The translations under genes and the position numbers were made by a program. From contig JADYYS010000026.1 of the NCBI GenBank assembly GCA_020853525.1, positions 102,333-166,332 on the forward strand: a stretch of DNA of 64,000 nucleotides, in the 5' to 3' direction. Under the pieces are notes generated by a model that did not search any database, was not told where the DNA came from, and saw nothing but the letters and a program-made list of their open reading frames with translations. Below, piece by piece: positions 61,738 to 64,000 of the stretch (its first letter is position 1; every line of letters begins with the position of its first letter). Origin of the DNA: Ardenticatenales bacterium (GTDB lineage: Bacteria > Chloroflexota > Anaerolineae > Epilineales > Epilineaceae).

Positions 61738-62369
61738 CGCGGACCGACGATGCTCTCCCACGGCGGGATCTGCCGCCCGAACGGATCCCGCGCCACGGTG
61801 TAGAACGGGCCGCCCATCCGCGCAAGGGCTTCGATCTTGGCCTGATCGACCCGGTAGCCGTCGTCCAGCAGGTCGGACCGGATGTGCCACTGCACGATCC
61901 GGCCGACGAACAGCGTCGAGGCCCGCGGTTCGTCGCCGAGCGTGAGCGCATGCAGGACGACGCACTCGATGTGGATCGGCGAGGCGGCGACGCGGGGCGG
62001 GCGAACCTTCACCGACGGCAACGTCTCGAGGCCCAGGACGTCCGTCTCGCTGATGTCGTGCGGGAAGTCGGCCGCGCTGACGTTCACGGCGTCGACGAGC
62101 GCAGCGGTGGCGATGTTCACGACGAACTCGCCGGTGGAGAGGATGTTCGCGCGCGTGTCCTTGGGCTTGCCGGCCCGGCTGCCGATCGAGATCGCGACGG
62201 CAGGAAGGTAGGAGTGGCAGGCCATGAAGTAGCTGAACGGCGCCAGGTTCACCCGACCGTCGCCGTCCACGGACGTCGTCCAGGCGATCGGGCGCGGGAC
62301 GATCGTGCCGATCGTCAGCTTGTGGGTGTCCGCCGGGTCGAGCGCGGCAGGGTCGATGGCGATGTGCAT
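61734..62369 (-). CDS. Flavin reductase/flavoredoxin-type FMN-binding protein
   Basis: 211 aa with the split-barrel flavin reductase fold: KLTIGTIVPRPIAWTTSVDGDGRVNLAPFSYF at the start, PAVAISIGSRAGKPKDTRANI, and ESEFVVN-like GEFVVNIATAAL. The segments match the DIM6/NTAB (flavoredoxin) family, which binds FMN and reduces it with NAD(P)H or carries electrons. AAGGAG lies ten bases before the ATG at 62369. It follows mvaD by 17 bases and is probably co-transcribed with it. Its stop codon is part of repeat copy D. Confidence 0.88.
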   Translation of the reverse strand: MHIAIDPAALDPADTHKLTIGTIVPRPIAWTTSVDGDGRVNLAPFSYFMACHSYLPAVAISIGSRAGKPKDTRANILSTGEFVVNIATAALVDAVNVSAADFPHDISETDVLGLETLPSVKVRPPRVAASPIHIECVVLHALTLGDEPRASTLFVGRIVQWHIRSDLLDDGYRVDQAKIEALARMGGPFYTVARDPFGRQIPPWESIVGPR

Positions 62370-62386
62370 GTGCGTGCGGCTCCTTG

Positions 62387-63433
62387 CTACGCGTGCTCGG
62401 CGCCGGGGCCGCGGCCTTCGCCCGGGCCGATGATGCGCGCGCCTGCCGCAGGGGAGTTGTCCAGGGATGACTCGACATAAGGTAGGTGGGCGAGCGCAGC
62501 GGCGACGGCCGGTGCGACATGTCCTTCGCAGATCAGGTGAACGTTCGGTCCGGCGTCGAGGGTGAACCAGACGGCGAGCCCGTCCGCACGCCAGCGGCGC
62601 ACGTGGTGCAGCAGCTCGATCGTCGCGCCGTCCCAGTAGAGGACGGCGGGGCGGCTCGTCATCGCCACGGCATGCAGTTCGAGCGCCTCGGCCTCGATCT
62701 GCTCGCCCAGCGCCGCGACGTCCCGCGCCGCGATCGCCGCTTCGACGGCCGCCAGGCGTGCCGGCAGCCGGGCAATGCGCTCGGCGAACAGCGGGCTCGA
62801 CGCGGCCAGCGCGTGCCCGCCGCCCGAACCGACGGCCTTGTGCGCCCGGCTGACGATCGCGACGACGTCGTGGAGGTCCCAGTGTGTGGCGGGGGCGATG
62901 GACGCGGCGAACGAGTCGTGGTCCGTCGCGGCCGCGTACCAGCGCACGAACCCGTCCGGGACCGACCGCGCCGCCGAGCCGCTCCCGCGCCGCGCGACCG
63001 TCGAAAGGGCGCGTTCGTCGAGTGCGAGCCCGAGCGCCGCCGCGGCCGCGACGCTGAGCGCCGCGAACGCCGAGGCGGACGAGGCGATGCCGGTGCCCAT
63101 CGGAAAGCTGTTGACGCTGACGACGGCGGCACGATCGGTGGTGCCTGCAAGGCCGCGCAGGCTGTCGAGGTGGTGGGTGACGCGGGCGATGGCGACGGCG
63201 TCGGCGGCGTGCTGCGGGTTGTACGCGCGGCCGTCGATGGTCAGCGTGTCGGTGCGGAGGGCCGTGTCGAACGTGACGGTCGTCGTCGTGTGCGCGGCGC
63301 TGAGGTTCATCGAGATGCTGTCGTTGAACGGCAGGCGCGCGGCGTCGTCCAGGTTGCCCCAGTACTTCACGAACGCGATGTTCGACGGGGCGCGGGCGGT
63401 GGCCGTGGACGGGGACGTGGCGGGGTTGGGCAT
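62387..63433 (-). CDS. mvaD: Diphosphomevalonate decarboxylase (or phosphomevalonate decarboxylase)
   Basis: 348 aa GHMP-kinase-fold enzyme. APSNIAFVKYWGN at the N-terminus, FPMGTGIASSASAFAALSVA, GSGSAARSV and TLDAGPNVHLI are the signature segments, the last with the catalytic Asp. It converts mevalonate phosphates to isopentenyl (di)phosphate. Chloroflexota such as Roseiflexus have a mevalonate route in which this enzyme acts on mevalonate-5-phosphate, so either substrate is possible. The ATG at 63433 lacks a ribosome site and has TATCAT eight bases upstream. Confidence 0.92.
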   Translation of the reverse strand: MPNPATSPSTATARAPSNIAFVKYWGNLDDAARLPFNDSISMNLSAAHTTTTVTFDTALRTDTLTIDGRAYNPQHAADAVAIARVTHHLDSLRGLAGTTDRAAVVSVNSFPMGTGIASSASAFAALSVAAAAALGLALDERALSTVARRGSGSAARSVPDGFVRWYAAATDHDSFAASIAPATHWDLHDVVAIVSRAHKAVGSGGGHALAASSPLFAERIARLPARLAAVEAAIAARDVAALGEQIEAEALELHAVAMTSRPAVLYWDGATIELLHHVRRWRADGLAVWFTLDAGPNVHLICEGHVAPAVAAALAHLPYVESSLDNSPAAGARIIGPGEGRGPGAEHA

Positions 63434-63441
63434 GGCGGGGG

Positions 63442-63447
63442 ATGATA
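63442..63447 (-). promoter_or_regulatory. -10 box for a leaderless mvaD transcript
   Basis: Minus-strand TATCAT, 8 bases, then the ATG at 63433; no Shine-Dalgarno sequence. Confidence 0.45.
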
Positions 63448-63606
63448 GCAGCGTGATTGGCGTGCGGGCCTGGGTGGGTGGGATGGTTGGCGGAGGGGAG
63501 GGCGGTGCTGAGCCGACGGGCGGGGAGGGTTGGGGTCGGGGCTTTTTGGGTTCGTGCATTTTGTTCGCAGGGGCCGCTTGGCCCCTGCACCCCGGCCAGG
63601 GGGCGC

Positions 63607-63873
63607 GGCGCCCCCCTGGACCCCCCGCATCAGGTTTGGCCTTTATACCGCCGCGGGTTGTCGTCGGCGCGTTGACTGGAGCGGACGCCCGGATCCTGTC
63701 GAACGAGCACGGGAGTCCAAGGCATTGTCCTGGATGACGTTTTTGGCGCGCACTGCGCGGGACGGTTCAACTCTCGTGGGGTACCGCACTTCGATCCGCC
63801 AGACCTCTTCCGGGCGCGTGTCCGCGTGCTTGAACGACCGGAAATTCCGATGCGGGGGGTCCAGGGGGGCGCC
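63607..63873. repeat. Perfect 24-base inverted repeat flanking 219 bases
   Basis: Bases 63607-63630 (GGCGCCCCCCTGGACCCCCC onward) and 63850-63873 are exact inverses. The 219 bases between hold no recognisable gene. The G/C-run sequence before it (63570-63606, GGGGCCGCTTGGCCCCTGCA) is low complexity and may be part of a larger repeat. Bases 63434-63569 are G-rich and show nothing. Confidence 0.7.
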
Positions 63874-63874
63874 G

Positions 63875-64000
63875 TGACCTGCCCCCAAGAGTTGGTCCAG
63901 CGGCTAAGAGGGGATGGCCGTCGGATCGAGTGTCAGCGCGAAGACCGCCGGCGCGAGGTTGCCCAGAGCGCTGTGCGGTCGGACACCATTGTAATCGTGC
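63875..64000 (-). mobile_element. End of an IS3-type insertion sequence
   Basis: The terminal bases on the plus strand read TGACCTGCCCCCAAGAGTTG, the typical start of IS3-family inverted repeats, and the transposase tail begins just inside. The element continues beyond the window. It starts one base after the 24-base inverted repeat. Confidence 0.75.
63904..64000 (-). CDS. IS3-family transposase, C-terminal end (partial)
   Basis: The visible 31 residues read HDYNGVRPHSALGNLAPAVF followed by ALTLDPTAIPS and a TAG at 63904-63906. The YNxxRPHSALGxxxPxxF pattern is the C-terminal end of the DDE integrase domain in IS3/IS481 transposases (OrfB). The reading frame enters from beyond the window, so completeness cannot be judged. 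Confidence 0.85.
   Translation of the reverse strand, partial: HDYNGVRPHSALGNLAPAVFALTLDPTAIPS

Noticed and set aside
63643..63888. 81-aa minus-strand frame between the inverted repeat arms
   Set aside because: It starts inside the repeat arm, has no ribosome site and no recognisable similarity.

Overview
The window is about 70% GC and gene-dense, with bacterial start codons (many GTG). Several traits point to a Chloroflexota (Chloroflexi) bacterium, probably Anaerolineae-like: a diphosphomevalonate decarboxylase, very large secreted DUF11/subtilase proteins ending in VYLPL-type tails, CAP-domain proteins, LPxTG surface proteins, a fused alpha-beta E1 dehydrogenase, and palindromic repeats with short terminal inverted repeats. 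The assignment is inferred; there is no rRNA in the window.

Layout. 1-14.9 kb is mostly housekeeping: a CBS-domain protein tail, CinA, an SDR, a PIG-L deacetylase, an M28 lipoprotein peptidase, an MBL hydrolase, a DUF4230 protein, EF-P, an exonuclease-DinG helicase, a secreted VWA-like protein, a CAP protein and CTP synthase. At 15.6 kb a strong sigma70 promoter starts exactly at the 5' end of an unidentified structured RNA of about 225 nt. 15.9-28.8 kb is a surface-protein block: three related sortase-type (LPxTG) proteins, a 1.8-kaa subtilase and an 1.1-kaa DUF11 protein. 28.8-40.1 kb, all on the minus strand, holds a histidine kinase, response regulator, anti-sigma, ECF sigma, a frameshifted gene, a TPR protein, a selenoprotein and a YfhO-flippase fusion. 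40.3-49.4 kb has an S24-like protein with an operator-bearing promoter, ribosomal protein S20, a homodimer-type ABC exporter, a SurA-N-like/TlpA pair, the selenocysteine tRNA and a heterodimeric ABC exporter. 49.6-64 kb holds a two-gene copper amine oxidase, an NTase pair, the E1 fusion, a CAP-dockerin protein, an isoaspartyl peptidase, a 1256-aa secreted protein, a membrane protein, a flavin reductase, MvaD and the end of an IS3-type element.

The most notable hidden content is a selenocysteine system. An 83-aa SelW/Rdx-family gene at 35684-35935 contains an in-frame UGA in a C-I-P-U redox motif, with a bacterial SECIS-like hairpin just downstream. About 9.5 kb away, at 45421-45516, lies a tRNA with anticodon UCA, a long variable arm and the other features of tRNA-Sec. 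An ordinary gene caller would split or lose both.

Two more patterns run across the window. First, a family of palindromic repeats sits precisely on gene ends, and their termini supply the stop codons of neighbouring genes. Second, many genes have a TANNNT box 6-8 nt before the ATG and no Shine-Dalgarno sequence, which suggests leaderless transcription alongside ordinary SD-led genes.
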